Source: Calothrix sp. MO_192.B10
Lineage (GTDB): Bacteria > Cyanobacteriota > Cyanobacteriia > Cyanobacteriales > Nostocaceae
Length of the DNA: 53,919 nucleotides
Direction: 5' to 3'
NCBI GenBank assembly: GCA_030065055.1
Contig: JASJDS010000015.1
Span: 1 to 53,919 of the forward strand
The notes under the pieces: generated by a model
Told to the model about the DNA's origin: nothing
The model's input: only the letters and a program-made list of their open reading frames with translations
Database searches by the model: none
Program-made: the position numbers and the translations under genes
Part shown: positions 1 through 8,161 of the stretch, one piece after another
Layout of the letters: each line of letters begins with the position of its first letter
Position numbering within the stretch: the stretch's first letter is position 1

Positions 1-120
1 CCGAAGGAGTTAGCGCCAGTGAAATGGCTGAACGCTTATTCAGGAATACACAAGGTTAAAACCTTGCCCGTCCGCTTCATCCCCTGGTTACAAACACAGG
101 GGTTCTCGCGTCCCGTCTTG
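1..120 (-). mobile_element. IS200/IS605-type (TnpB) end relic, partial
   Basis: Read on the minus strand, a stem GAACCCCTG / CAGGGGATGAA with a short loop sits at about 75-116. It is followed by a second stem-like stretch reading AAGGTTTTAACCTT. The same arrangement (GAGAACCCCT, then AGGGGATGAAACG, then GGGTTTTAACCC) occurs at 41299-41350. Such hairpins are typical of transposon ends next to tnpB in cyanobacteria. No transposase frame is visible and the element runs out of the window. Confidence 0.4.
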
Positions 121-450
121 CCTTGATAGTGGCAGATTTTCAGCTCCATCATAGGGCGTGGCATCGGAACCAATGAACCCTGTGGCGGGGATACCGGGAG
201 CGGGGAACGGTACCCCTGGTGTCCCCAGTTCTTTCCAGTTCACATTCTTTGCTTTTAGTTTCGTATTGGCAATAATCTGCTGTGCCTTTTGGCAGAAACG
301 TTTCACCGCCGCAGTGGAATAGAGTTTCCCTCTAGCTTTTCCCCCGAATGCCGATTGTCCTAGGTAAATACCTGCTGCTCCATTTAGCACTAGGTTGACG
401 GATACCGATAGTAGACAAAACTTAAATATTATATAAAAATTGCCAGACAT
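88..450 (-). pseudogene. 3'-truncated secreted-type hypothetical protein, interrupted by an IS200/IS605-like end
   Basis: This 120-codon frame begins with a hydrophobic, signal-peptide-like stretch (about residues 5-33). A soluble part rich in Gly and Pro follows, with the phrases TPGVPFPAPGIPATG and PYDGAENLPLSRQ. The last residues (DGTREPLCL) are read from a hairpin that resembles the right end of a TnpB-type transposon, so the natural C-terminus appears to be missing. The composition up to LPLSRQ looks like genuine coding sequence. I do not recognise the family with certainty. Alternatively the whole frame could be fortuitous. The reading as a gene cut by an insertion is inference. Confidence 0.4.
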
Positions 451-862
451 ATTGTATTAAGAAAAACCAGAAAATTATCAAATAATCATATCATTAATAA
501 AGCCCAAAACAAAGATAGCTTATTGAATACACTATTTGGCTAAAATATTTATATATCATTGAATTGTATAAATATCATGTAATCGTGACAAAAAAAACAA
601 TGCTTTTAAAATGTGCCAAACTGGCAACATGAATTTATATATTTTGTTATTTATGTATTACCAGGGTAATTTTATTTATATCTACGTTTTGACATCTAAG
701 CTCATTATATGTAGAGTGTTTCAGTGTCATCACATTTATTTTGTGACCCCATTATTGCTAAAATCATACAATAAAATATTATCAAATACTTAAAATCATC
801 AGGGATTAATTAGGCTATATGGGGAAGGGTAAAAGTAATTTTTTATATATCACCATCAACAT
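451..862. other. AT-rich intergenic stretch
   Basis: About 410 bases, strongly AT-rich, with no convincing gene. A 60-codon frame at 611-793 has a composition typical of chance AT-rich reading frames. The stretch probably holds the promoter of the kinase gene at 863. Confidence 0.5.
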
Positions 863-2677
863 ATGATTGGTCAGTTACTAGCAGGACATTACAAAGTCCT
901 TAAAGTTTTGGGTGAAGGAGGTTTTGGACAAACCTACATTGTGGAAGATATTCACCTCCCCGGCAAGCCTAAGTGTGTACTTAAACATCTCAAACCTACT
1001 AGTACCGACCCCCAGGTTTTAGAAGCAGCCAGGAGACTATTTCGTAAAGAGGCAGAAACATTACAAAAGTTAGGTAATCATGACCAAATACCCAGGTTGT
1101 TGGCTTATTTGGAAGAGAACCAAGAATTTTACTTAGTACAAGAATTTATCTACGGCCATACCCTGAGTAAAGAGTTACCTCCAGGGAAAAAATGGACAGA
1201 AAGCCAAATTATCCAGATGCTCATAGAGGTATTAAAAATATTAGAATTCGTTCATTCCCAAGGGGTAATTCATCGGGATATTAAACCTGATAATCTGATT
1301 AGAAATGCCTTAGATCATAAATTATTTCTGATTGACTTTGGGGCAATTAAGCAAATACGCAGCCAAGCTGCAATGGCTTCCAGGGGAGCCAGCCAAAGGG
1401 TACTGCCCTTGGGGAATCGCAAGGGGATGTTACCAGGGGGAGGGGCACAAGGTGCGATGATCGCATCCAGCAATAATCATATTACTATTGCTGTGGGAAC
1501 CCCTGGCTATATGCCTTCCGAACATATCCGGCGAGTTCCCCGTCCCAGTAGCGATATTTATGCTTTGGGAATGACAGCTATTCAAGCATTAACAGGGATT
1601 CATCCCCACAAGCTCCAAGACGATCCCCACACAGGGGAAATTTTATGGCAGCATTTAGCCTTTGTGAGTTCGGAGTTAGCTGGCATTCTCACCAAGATGA
1701 CACGCTATCATTTTAAAGATCGCTATCAAACAGCAACGGAAGCTCTACAAGCACTAGAGGAACTAGTGCAAACTTCTGAGGTGGGTTTACCAATTCTCCA
1801 ACAGAGTTTGGAGACAACCTCTCTGCACGAACTCACCTTGGAGTGGGTACAGGATGAGGAAATCAAAATGCGGAAAATTTTGGAACACCAGCACAGTAAA
1901 AACCCTGGTAGAATCCGCATTGGTAGAGACCCCGGACAGTGCGATATCGTTCTTTTAGACCCTACTATATCCGGGCTACACGTAGAAATTTTCTTTCATC
2001 CCCAAAAGCAAAAGTTTTACCTGCGGAATCTACGGCAAAAAAACCCTCCCATCTTAGATGGACAATTGCTTTTAGCTGGTGAAATGCCTTTGACAACTGG
2101 TAGCAGTCTTCGTTTGGGACAGCAGGTATTTACCGTCAGTGATATTACTTGTAGGGATTATCCTGCTGGTTATACACCTATGGAGTACATGACTGATTGC
2201 GAAATGGTACCGCAAGAGCCAATGCTGAAAACCATGAGGTGGCAAAAACCAGTGAAACAGGCTAAACCAGTTCAGGAATTAGCGCCCAAATCCATTCCAG
2301 TAGTACCACCTACCATTGCTCCTACGGTTTCGTTGAACAACAAATTGTTTTTAATGATTGGGGTGGGGATAGCAGGCTTTATCACCACTATTGCTGGGTT
2401 ACTTCTATTTAAAACAGAAAATATAGTCGCCACTAAACCCGGACAGAATTTTATTTCTCCACAATCCCAACTATGTCGTGAGGTTACACCTACTCGCGGT
2501 AGAGAATCAGCCGAGTTACACGTCAATCCCCAAAGAAACTCCAATAGGTTTGCTCAATTAAGCAAAGGAGATATAGTTTTGTTTATGCAAGTGGAGGGTG
2601 ATTTTATTAAAGTCAAACTGAACAATGGTACTCAAGGTTGGGTTGTGTGGGATCAAATTAGACCTTGTAGGGTATGA
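863..2677 (+). CDS. Ser/Thr protein kinase with FHA domain, one TM segment and C-terminal SH3-like domain
   Basis: Predicted membrane-anchored serine/threonine kinase of 604 residues. Visible kinase features are the glycine loop GEGGFG (17-22), Lys41 in VLKHLK, the catalytic HRDIKPDN (137-144), DFG (158-160) and a GTPGYMPSEH segment near 212-221. An unusually long insert (about 165-210, rich in Gly, Ser and Ala) separates DFG from that segment. A forkhead-associated phosphothreonine-binding domain follows at about 350-425 (IRIGRDPGQCDIVL, then SGLHVE). A single TM helix lies near 495-516, and a C-terminal SH3-like domain ends in GWVVWDQIRP. The kinase and FHA domains should therefore face the cytoplasm and the SH3-like domain the periplasm. 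It stands alone with no operon partner. Substrates cannot be inferred. Confidence 0.9.
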   Translation: MIGQLLAGHYKVLKVLGEGGFGQTYIVEDIHLPGKPKCVLKHLKPTSTDPQVLEAARRLFRKEAETLQKLGNHDQIPRLLAYLEENQEFYLVQEFIYGHTLSKELPPGKKWTESQIIQMLIEVLKILEFVHSQGVIHRDIKPDNLIRNALDHKLFLIDFGAIKQIRSQAAMASRGASQRVLPLGNRKGMLPGGGAQGAMIASSNNHITIAVGTPGYMPSEHIRRVPRPSSDIYALGMTAIQALTGIHPHKLQDDPHTGEILWQHLAFVSSELAGILTKMTRYHFKDRYQTATEALQALEELVQTSEVGLPILQQSLETTSLHELTLEWVQDEEIKMRKILEHQHSKNPGRIRIGRDPGQCDIVLLDPTISGLHVEIFFHPQKQKFYLRNLRQKNPPILDGQLLLAGEMPLTTGSSLRLGQQVFTVSDITCRDYPAGYTPMEYMTDCEMVPQEPMLKTMRWQKPVKQAKPVQELAPKSIPVVPPTIAPTVSLNNKLFLMIGVGIAGFITTIAGLLLFKTENIVATKPGQNFISPQSQLCREVTPTRGRESAELHVNPQRNSNRFAQLSKGDIVLFMQVEGDFIKVKLNNGTQGWVVWDQIRPCRV

Positions 2678-2697
2678 AACTGTAACTTAATTCCTAT

Positions 2698-2922
2698 AGG
2701 ACTTACGCAAAAGTAACGTGATTACGTCATTACGTTTGCGTAGCATGTCCGGAACGGACGAACGACAGCGACGTAATCCCCAAAATGCTGGGATTGCTAC
2801 TCTACGAGAAGCCACTTCGTGTCTACGCTACACGGAGCCTGTTGCGAGCGTACGCTGAAAGCGTTCTCGCAGAGTAGCGCGGCAATCCGCTCACAATGAC
2901 AAATAAGGCTTGCGTAAGTCCT
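2698..2922. mobile_element. MITE-like element, 225 bp, AGGACTTACGCAA termini
   Basis: The element opens with AGGACTTACGCAA and closes with the inverted TTGCGTAAGTCCT. In between are several inner palindromes, including the CTCTACGAGAAGCC / CTCGCAGAGTAG type. It encodes nothing. A second, inverted copy starts at 53783 and leaves the window. Shorter elements with the same TTGCGTAAGTCCT terminus occur at 17250 and 50231. Confidence 0.75.
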
Positions 2923-2945
2923 GTCCTACTCACTTCTACCCATTG

Positions 2946-3161
2946 CTACTCATTTTTGGGTAGATCCCAAATAATTTGATCGACAAATTCTCTAAGCCGT
3001 TCTTGCCAGTTGGGGACGGCTTTAAGTTTGTTTTTTTGTCCTAATCTTCCTTTGAAACAGATTGGCTGGGTATCCAATTGTTCCTGAAAGATTTTTTTAG
3101 CTCCTATTTGATTATTTCTTTTGGAATGGCATTGACTTAAATTATATATAGACGATAAATT
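2946..3161 (-). pseudogene. Coding-like frame continuing after the DUF924 stop
   Basis: Directly after the TAA stop of the DUF924 gene, the same minus-strand frame stays open for about 70 codons to a TAG at 2946-2948. It has protein-like content: KIFQEQLDTQPICF, then PNWQERLREFVDQIIWDLP. No start codon with a ribosome binding site is apparent. It may be the tail of a decayed neighbouring gene that happens to be in the same frame. I do not recognise the family. Confidence 0.3.
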
Positions 3162-3746
3162 TTAAAACGACGATCCAGGCTGTTGTAAAAATTCTTTCTC
3201 TTCTGGGGTAGAGGGTCTACCTAAAATTGCATTGCGATGGGGGAAACGTCCAAAACGTTCTATTATCTGACGATGATGGATAGCAGAATTCACAGCAGTA
3301 CCACTAGCAGCACTATCACTAGAGTGAGTTAGTTGCTGAAATAACTCCACTGCCTGGTGCTGGTGCTGCATATTTTCACTATGTTCAAATGGTAAATAAA
3401 AAAACCAGCGTTGTACTGGTAAAAACTGTTGATCGTAGCCTTTGGCGATCGCTTGTTGGGCTACAGATAATGCTTGCCAATCAGTAGCAAAAGCATCAGG
3501 AGTACCGCGAAACATATTCCGGGGAAATTGGTCTAGCAGCAAAATTAGTGCAAGACAGTTTTGTGGTAATTCTGCCCAATTGTCTAAATATCCTGCTGCT
3601 GCCCGTTGATAATCTGGGTAAAACCAGGTACGGATTTCTTCGTCAAATTCGGGTTGTTTAGAAAACCATATTTTTCTCGGTTTGCCGTAACCTGGTTCAT
3701 CTGGTTTACCAAACCAAAAGTACAAAATTTTTCTTGCCCGCGACAT
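3162..3746 (-). CDS. DUF924 family protein
   Basis: A 194-residue protein with the marks of the DUF924 (COG3803) family. These are an N-terminal ILYFWFGKPDEPGYGKPRKIWF and a central ALILLLDQFPRNMFRGTPDAFA. A later segment RFFYLPFEHSENMQHQ and a C-terminal RFGRFPHRNAILGR follow. The family is all-helical and has no established reaction. Its ATG lies 5 bases after the stop of the SRPBCC gene upstream, so the two are probably co-transcribed. The usual family length is about 180-200 residues, so the gene is complete. Confidence 0.88.
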   Translation of the reverse strand: MSRARKILYFWFGKPDEPGYGKPRKIWFSKQPEFDEEIRTWFYPDYQRAAAGYLDNWAELPQNCLALILLLDQFPRNMFRGTPDAFATDWQALSVAQQAIAKGYDQQFLPVQRWFFYLPFEHSENMQHQHQAVELFQQLTHSSDSAASGTAVNSAIHHRQIIERFGRFPHRNAILGRPSTPEEKEFLQQPGSSF

Positions 3747-3751
3747 GAGTG

Positions 3752-4306
3752 TTATTTATGCTTACAAATCACTTGTCGCATTTTACGCATATTTGTGGGC
3801 AAATCAAAGTTCATTGCTTGTTGAATGAGAATCGATGGTACGGGAATCTCTGGAGTGGCTTGTACGGTATAAGTTAACAAAGTTCCTTGACCACAATCTT
3901 GCAATTCTAGATTGGCATGAAAGTCCTTAAAATTACCTCTTTCTAGCTGAAATTGAATTTGTTTGCCTAGTACTTCTACTACGTTCAGGTAAATTTCTAC
4001 TTGAGCTGTGAAAAATAAAAAGGCTTTTTGTGCTGCTTGGTAGAGACGTTTAACATCGCCTTTGTGTAGAATTTCGCTTTTTGTCAAGTCGGGGAAATAT
4101 TGTACCCAGCGAGGATAATCTGTTAGTTGTTGCCATACTTGAGAACGCAGCATGGGTAAATACATACAAGCTGTGACAGAACCACCCCAAGCAGTGTGCG
4201 CTCTGGTTTTGATTAAAATTTCACCCTGAATTAGCAGATTGTGGTTTTCCTGACTCCGAAGCATTTCTAATCCTCTAGGAATTGAGTCCGAGATAGCAGA
4301 TACCAT
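3752..4306 (-). CDS. SRPBCC / START-like lipid-binding family protein
   Basis: The 184-residue product resembles the polyketide cyclase/COQ10-like branch of the SRPBCC fold. A segment RSQVWQQLTDYPRWVQYFPD (about 54-73) corresponds to the helix at the pocket entrance. Beta strands and a closing C-terminal helix follow. It binds a hydrophobic ligand in known relatives; the ligand here is unknown. The first gene of a likely two-gene operon with the DUF924 gene. ATG 4306 is used, but an internal Met near residue 15 is an alternative. Confidence 0.75.
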   Translation of the reverse strand: MVSAISDSIPRGLEMLRSQENHNLLIQGEILIKTRAHTAWGGSVTACMYLPMLRSQVWQQLTDYPRWVQYFPDLTKSEILHKGDVKRLYQAAQKAFLFFTAQVEIYLNVVEVLGKQIQFQLERGNFKDFHANLELQDCGQGTLLTYTVQATPEIPVPSILIQQAMNFDLPTNMRKMRQVICKHK

Positions 4307-4548
4307 AATTTCAGTTAATCCTCAACACCAATAGTAGTAATTACTTAAATTGAGACGGATACGATTTCAATTGATGTTAACTTAATTATTCTAGTTCCAG
4401 TACAACACATAAACTTGATAGTAAAGATGAATTCTTTAGCTATTATTGACTAGATCCATAATAATTACGTAAGATTTTTGCCAAGCTTAGTTAAATTTTT
4501 GACAAAGATTAATACTCAGTTTGGGGAAGTGGGTTGCCTGACTCAATC

Positions 4549-4668
4549 ATGGGAGAAGAAATCAGCAACAGTGAGGGTTTTCGCCTAGATTTAATTATGG
4601 GAACTTGTAGAGTAGAAGTAGAAGTAGGATTTACAATAGTTATTTTGCCAATTGTAGAGGAAAATTGA
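4549..4668 (+). CDS. Possible 39-residue upstream ORF
   Basis: ATG at 4549 opens 39 codons (MGEEISNSEGFRL and on). It ends in TGA one base before the GTG of the next small membrane-protein gene, which would allow translational coupling. The content is acidic at the start and hydrophobic near the end. No family is recognised and it may be a chance frame. Confidence 0.2.
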   Translation: MGEEISNSEGFRLDLIMGTCRVEVEVGFTIVILPIVEEN

Positions 4669-4669
4669 A

Positions 4670-4864
4670 GTGAGTCAATCTAAATTAAATCGCAGATTAA
4701 CTCAGGGTTTTGGTGTATTTTTGGGGGTAGCCATCGCAGTTTATATTCTCCGAGGCTTGGAGATTCTCACTTTTATTCCCGGTGGAATCATAGCACTGTT
4801 ATTTGTGGTGGCGATCGCTTTTGGAATTCTCAGCTATATTCAACGAACTTGGTGGCGGTTCTAA
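4670..4864 (+). CDS. Small two-TM membrane protein
   Basis: A 64-residue protein starting at a GTG. The short basic head SQSKLNRR is followed by two hydrophobic helices (about 13-31 and 34-56) joined near the FIPGG turn, and a basic/aromatic tail QRTWWRF. This looks like one of the conserved small inner-membrane proteins of cyanobacteria, but I cannot name it. It lies about 150 bases before the rubredoxin gene on the same strand. Confidence 0.6.
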   Translation: MSQSKLNRRLTQGFGVFLGVAIAVYILRGLEILTFIPGGIIALLFVVAIAFGILSYIQRTWWRF

Positions 4865-5011
4865 GTCCCATGTCCCAGACTAATATACGGATGGGAGCTT
4901 GGTAATCAACATCCATCGTCAATTTTTGTAAAAGTTCGGATGCAAATCTAGAAATATACTCCCCAAGGCTTCTAGGATTTATCACAGCAGGCAAAAATAG
5001 GAGAAACTATA

Positions 5012-5176
5012 ATGCAACAGTATGAATGCCAAGTCTGCGGCTACATCTACGATCCTGAAGTTGGGGATCCAGATTCAGGAATACCACCGGGAACACCATT
5101 TGAGGAGTTACCAGACGATTGGGTATGTCCTGTGTGTGGGGCGACGAAAGATGATTTTGAACCTGTGGAAGATTAA
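5012..5176 (+). CDS. Rubredoxin (soluble, 54 aa)
   Basis: ATG at 5012 is preceded by AGGAGA and encodes 54 residues with two CxxCG knuckles: [10 protein letters not shown] (6-15) and [11 protein letters not shown] (39-49). The acidic [18 protein letters not shown] lies between them. This is a complete classical rubredoxin with one iron held by four cysteines, acting as a one-electron carrier. It lacks the C-terminal membrane helix of the thylakoid RubA used in photosystem assembly, so it is probably a soluble type. It may belong with the flavoprotein that follows on the same strand, but there are 116 bases between them. Confidence 0.92.
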   Translation: MQQYECQVCGYIYDPEVGDPDSGIPPGTPFEELPDDWVCPVCGATKDDFEPVED

Positions 5177-5292
5177 AAGAATGTAGAATGAGCGAATTGT
5201 GTGAGAGCAACGGGGATTTTACCCGGACGCAAAACGCGCTGCTTGTAGAAGCAGGGGAATTTAACCCCCAAAGTTGGTTAAAGTTAATTTGA

Positions 5293-6537
5293 TTGGGAAA
5301 TATATCGCCTTTGCAAACTGAGAAAATTATTGTAGTTGGGGGTGGTGCGGCTGGTTTTTTTGGAGCGATCGCAGCTGCTAATGTTAATCCCTATGCCCAG
5401 GTTACTTTACTTGAAGCCAGTCGTAAACCCTTAGCCAAAGTTTTAATTTCTGGGGGTGGGCGTTGTAATGTAACCAATGCTTGCTTTGAACCAGCTTTGT
5501 TAGTGCAAAACTATCCTCGGGGAGGGAAAGCACTGCGGGGTGCGTTTACTCGCTTTCAAGCCAAAGATACCATCGCCTGGTTTAAGAAGCACGGAGTCAA
5601 GTTGAAAACTGAGGCTGATGGACGGATGTTCCCTGTCACCGATAGTTCCCAAACTATTGCCGATTGTTTGCTGGATACAGCCAGGACTATGGGTGTAAAT
5701 ATACGCATTGGCACTCCTGTTGTGTCAGTAAAACCCACAGACTCCAAGTTTGCCGTTGTCCTCAAATCCGGAGAAATTCTAGAATGCTCACGCTTGCTAC
5801 TGGCAACAGGAAGCAACCCCATTGGTTATAAAATTGCCCAAGACTTGGGTCATAAAATTGAACCCCCCGTTCCTTCTTTATTTACCTTTAATGTCCCCGA
5901 ACCCAATCTGAGGAAGTTAGCTGGTGTCAGTGTTAATACGGTTAATTTGCGTTTATCCGTATCAGATAAAACTAAACTAGAACAAATGGGACCCTTACTA
6001 ATTACCCATTGGGGAATGAGCGGTCCTGGGGTACTGAAATTATCTGCCTGGGGTGCGAGAATTTTACATGACAGCAATTATCAAGCTACTTTACAGGTTA
6101 ATTGGTTGCCGGACTTGAATCAAGAACAGCTAAGACAACAGTTGTTAACGGTGAAACATGAATCGGGCAAACGAGCGATCGCCCTACACCGTGGTGTTAA
6201 TTTACCCCATCGCCTCTGGCAGTATCTCCTTGAACGTGCTGAGATTGCTCCAGATACGCGATGGGCAGAAGTATCCAAAAAGACATTGAATCGACTCATT
6301 CAAGAACTTTCCCAAGGCGAATATTTGATCCAAGGTAAAGGAGTATTCAAAGACGAATTTGTGACCTGTGGGGGAGTCAATCTCAGACAAGTGAACTTTA
6401 AAACCATGGAAAGCCGAGTGATTCCCGGAATCTATTTTGCTGGGGAAATTTTAAATATTGATGGTATTACTGGTGGGTTTAACTTCCAAAGTGCTTGGAC
6501 TACAGGTTACTTAGCAGGATTAGCAATGGGAGAGTGA
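5293..6537 (+). CDS. HI0933/YhiN-family FAD flavoprotein (NAD(P)/FAD-dependent oxidoreductase)
   Basis: The 414-residue flavoprotein has an N-terminal dinucleotide-binding motif IIVVGGGAAGFFGAIAAA (12-29). The family signature LISGGGRCNVTNA (about 51-63) and the C-terminal FAD-binding segment IDGITGGFNFQSAWTTGYLAG follow. This is the COG2081 family, for which the physiological substrate is unsettled; a flavin and probably a thiol or small-molecule substrate are expected. The start is TTG at 5293 without a strong Shine-Dalgarno. A TTG at 5311 would also leave the Rossmann motif intact. Length matches the family. Confidence 0.85.
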   Translation: MGNISPLQTEKIIVVGGGAAGFFGAIAAANVNPYAQVTLLEASRKPLAKVLISGGGRCNVTNACFEPALLVQNYPRGGKALRGAFTRFQAKDTIAWFKKHGVKLKTEADGRMFPVTDSSQTIADCLLDTARTMGVNIRIGTPVVSVKPTDSKFAVVLKSGEILECSRLLLATGSNPIGYKIAQDLGHKIEPPVPSLFTFNVPEPNLRKLAGVSVNTVNLRLSVSDKTKLEQMGPLLITHWGMSGPGVLKLSAWGARILHDSNYQATLQVNWLPDLNQEQLRQQLLTVKHESGKRAIALHRGVNLPHRLWQYLLERAEIAPDTRWAEVSKKTLNRLIQELSQGEYLIQGKGVFKDEFVTCGGVNLRQVNFKTMESRVIPGIYFAGEILNIDGITGGFNFQSAWTTGYLAGLAMGE

Positions 6538-6540
6538 TGG

Positions 6541-6660
6541 GTTGTTAGTTGTTAGTTGTTAGTTGTTAGTTGACAGTTAAAAGTCCTTCCCTCCTTCACT
6601 CCTTCACTCCTTCACTCCTTCACTCCTTCACTCCTTCCCTCCTTCCCTCCTTCCCTCCCC
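6541..6660. repeat. Heptamer and octamer tandem repeats (TTAGTTG)n and (TTCACTCC/TTCCCTCC)n
   Basis: Immediately after the flavoprotein stop, about four TTAGTTG heptamers are followed by roughly nine octamers of TTCACTCC or TTCCCTCC. The heptamers match the short tandemly repeated repetitive (STRR) class of heterocystous cyanobacteria. TTAGTTG tracts recur near 16963, 17193 and 37185. Confidence 0.85.
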
Positions 6661-6812
6661 ACACTGCCAGATAGACTGCCAAACTAGTTTAAAATACTTT
6701 ACACTGGTCTCATCCCTTAGCGGTGGAATCACAGCTTTGACCGCAAAGGACGCAAATCATTGCTAGAATCCACCAAATTTAGTGCAAAAACTCGCAAAGG
6801 AGAATCATACCA

Positions 6813-6917
6813 ATGGGCGGTGAAATGTTGAATGCAGTGCTATTGTCCTTTGGCTTAATCTTCGTAGGTTGGGCTGTAGGTACATTATTGCTGAAAATTC
6901 AAGGCGTAGAAGAATAA
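6813..6917 (+). CDS. petM: Cytochrome b6f complex subunit VII (PetM)
   Basis: A 34-codon gene (ATG 6813, TAA 6915-6917) with an AAAGGAG ribosome binding site. The product starts [20 protein letters not shown] and ends KIQGVEE. This is the hallmark single-helix PetM protein of the thylakoid cytochrome b6f complex, close to the Nostoc form. It contributes to the rim of the dimer and is needed for full stability rather than catalysis. A hairpin follows at 6945-6971, and ycf39 lies downstream on the same strand. The gene is complete and typical in length. Confidence 0.95.
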   Translation: MGGEMLNAVLLSFGLIFVGWAVGTLLLKIQGVEE

Positions 6918-6944
6918 AAATTCTCATAATACAGTCCTGAAAAG

Positions 6945-6971
6945 CGAGAGACTCATAACTTAAGTCTCTCG
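6945..6971 (+). terminator. Hairpin after petM
   Basis: The inverted repeat GAGAGACT / AGTCTCTC has a 9-base spacer 28 bases after the petM stop. There is no immediate T-run, so it may act as an RNA 3' end stabiliser rather than a strict intrinsic terminator. Confidence 0.55.
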
Positions 6972-7069
6972 GCACCATATCAGGAATATATTTTTTTTGT
7001 AAACATTTGTTTACATATATAATTTTGATAAGATTTTTCATAAAAGTTTACTAATTGTTACGAACCCCC

Positions 7070-8053
7070 ATGACAATATTAATCGTCGGTGCTACTGGCA
7101 CCTTGGGAAGACAAGTGGCTCGTCATGCTATTGATGAGGGGTATAAGGTACGTTGTCTTGTGCGGAGTTTAAAGAAAGCTGCATTTCTGAAGGAATGGGG
7201 TGCAGAGCTGGTGCGGGGGGATTTGTGTCGTCCAGAAACCCTAGCTCCAGCTTTGGAGGGTGTAACCGCAGTCATAGATGCCGCTACAGCTCGTCCCACG
7301 GATTCTCTGAGTATTAAACAAGTGGATTGGGAAGGGAAGGTAGCCTTGATTCAAGCGGCAAAAGCAGCCCAAGTAGAGCGTTTTATCTTCTTATCTATTT
7401 TAAATGCCGAGAAGTACCCAGAAGTGCCCTTGATGGAAATTAAGCGGTGTACAGAGCTATTTTTAGCTGAGTCGGGTTTAAACTATACTATTTTGCGTCT
7501 GGCTGGCTTTATGCAGGGCTTAATTGGTCAGTATGGGATTCCTATTTTGGAAGGACAACCGGTGTGGGTGACAGGGAAATCTTCTCCCATCGCTTACATG
7601 GATACCCAAGACATAGCCAAGTTTGTGATTCGGGCTTTGTCTGTCAAAGAAACAGAAAATAAAACATTCCCAGTGGTGGGTACTCGTGCTTGGAGTGCGG
7701 AAGAAATTATTGCCATCTGCGAACGCTTGTCTGGGAAAGAAGCAAAGATTACCCGAATGCCCATTAACTTATTACGTACCGTGCGTAGCTGCTTGCGCTT
7801 CTTTCAGTGGAGTTGGAACGTGGCAGATAGGCTAGCATTTACGGAAGTTATTGCCAGTGGTAAACCACTTGATGCCCCGATGGAAGATGTATATCAGGTC
7901 TTTGGTTTCGATGTGAGTGAAACCACAACCCTAGAAAGCTATTTACAAGAGTACTTTAACCGGATTATGAAAAAGCTCAAGGAATTGGATTATCAGAAGA
8001 AGAAGAGCAAGAAACCAAAAAGGTCTCCCTTCAAAAATGTTAATAATCAATAG
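7070..8053 (+). CDS. ycf39: Ycf39-type atypical short-chain dehydrogenase (photosystem II assembly factor)
   Basis: The 327-residue product begins MTILIVGATGTLGRQVARHA with the NAD(P)-binding GATGTLG (7-13). It continues with VRCLVRS, the conserved SILNAEKYPEVPLMEIK and a LRLAGFMQGLI segment. Ycf39 acts with high-light-inducible proteins in delivery of chlorophyll to newly made D1 during PSII assembly. It belongs to the atypical SDR group and lacks the usual YxxxK active site. The ATG at 7070 is preferred over a TTG at 7055, because the Rossmann strand normally starts within three residues of the N-terminus. The tail is lysine-rich (KKKSKKPKRS). petM lies just upstream. Confidence 0.9.
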   Translation: MTILIVGATGTLGRQVARHAIDEGYKVRCLVRSLKKAAFLKEWGAELVRGDLCRPETLAPALEGVTAVIDAATARPTDSLSIKQVDWEGKVALIQAAKAAQVERFIFLSILNAEKYPEVPLMEIKRCTELFLAESGLNYTILRLAGFMQGLIGQYGIPILEGQPVWVTGKSSPIAYMDTQDIAKFVIRALSVKETENKTFPVVGTRAWSAEEIIAICERLSGKEAKITRMPINLLRTVRSCLRFFQWSWNVADRLAFTEVIASGKPLDAPMEDVYQVFGFDVSETTTLESYLQEYFNRIMKKLKELDYQKKKSKKPKRSPFKNVNNQ

Positions 8054-8161
8054 TCAGGGGACTACAAAGATTATTTATTAATTTTGGACGAATGACTAGA
8101 TTGTCCAAAATGTGTAAGGATAACATAATACAAAGCATCGCCTAGATTTGGATATTTGAGT

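Noticed and set aside
611-793. 60-codon frame in the AT-rich left spacer
   Set aside because: Composition (Tyr, Ile, Leu-rich with no pattern) is that of random AT-rich DNA.
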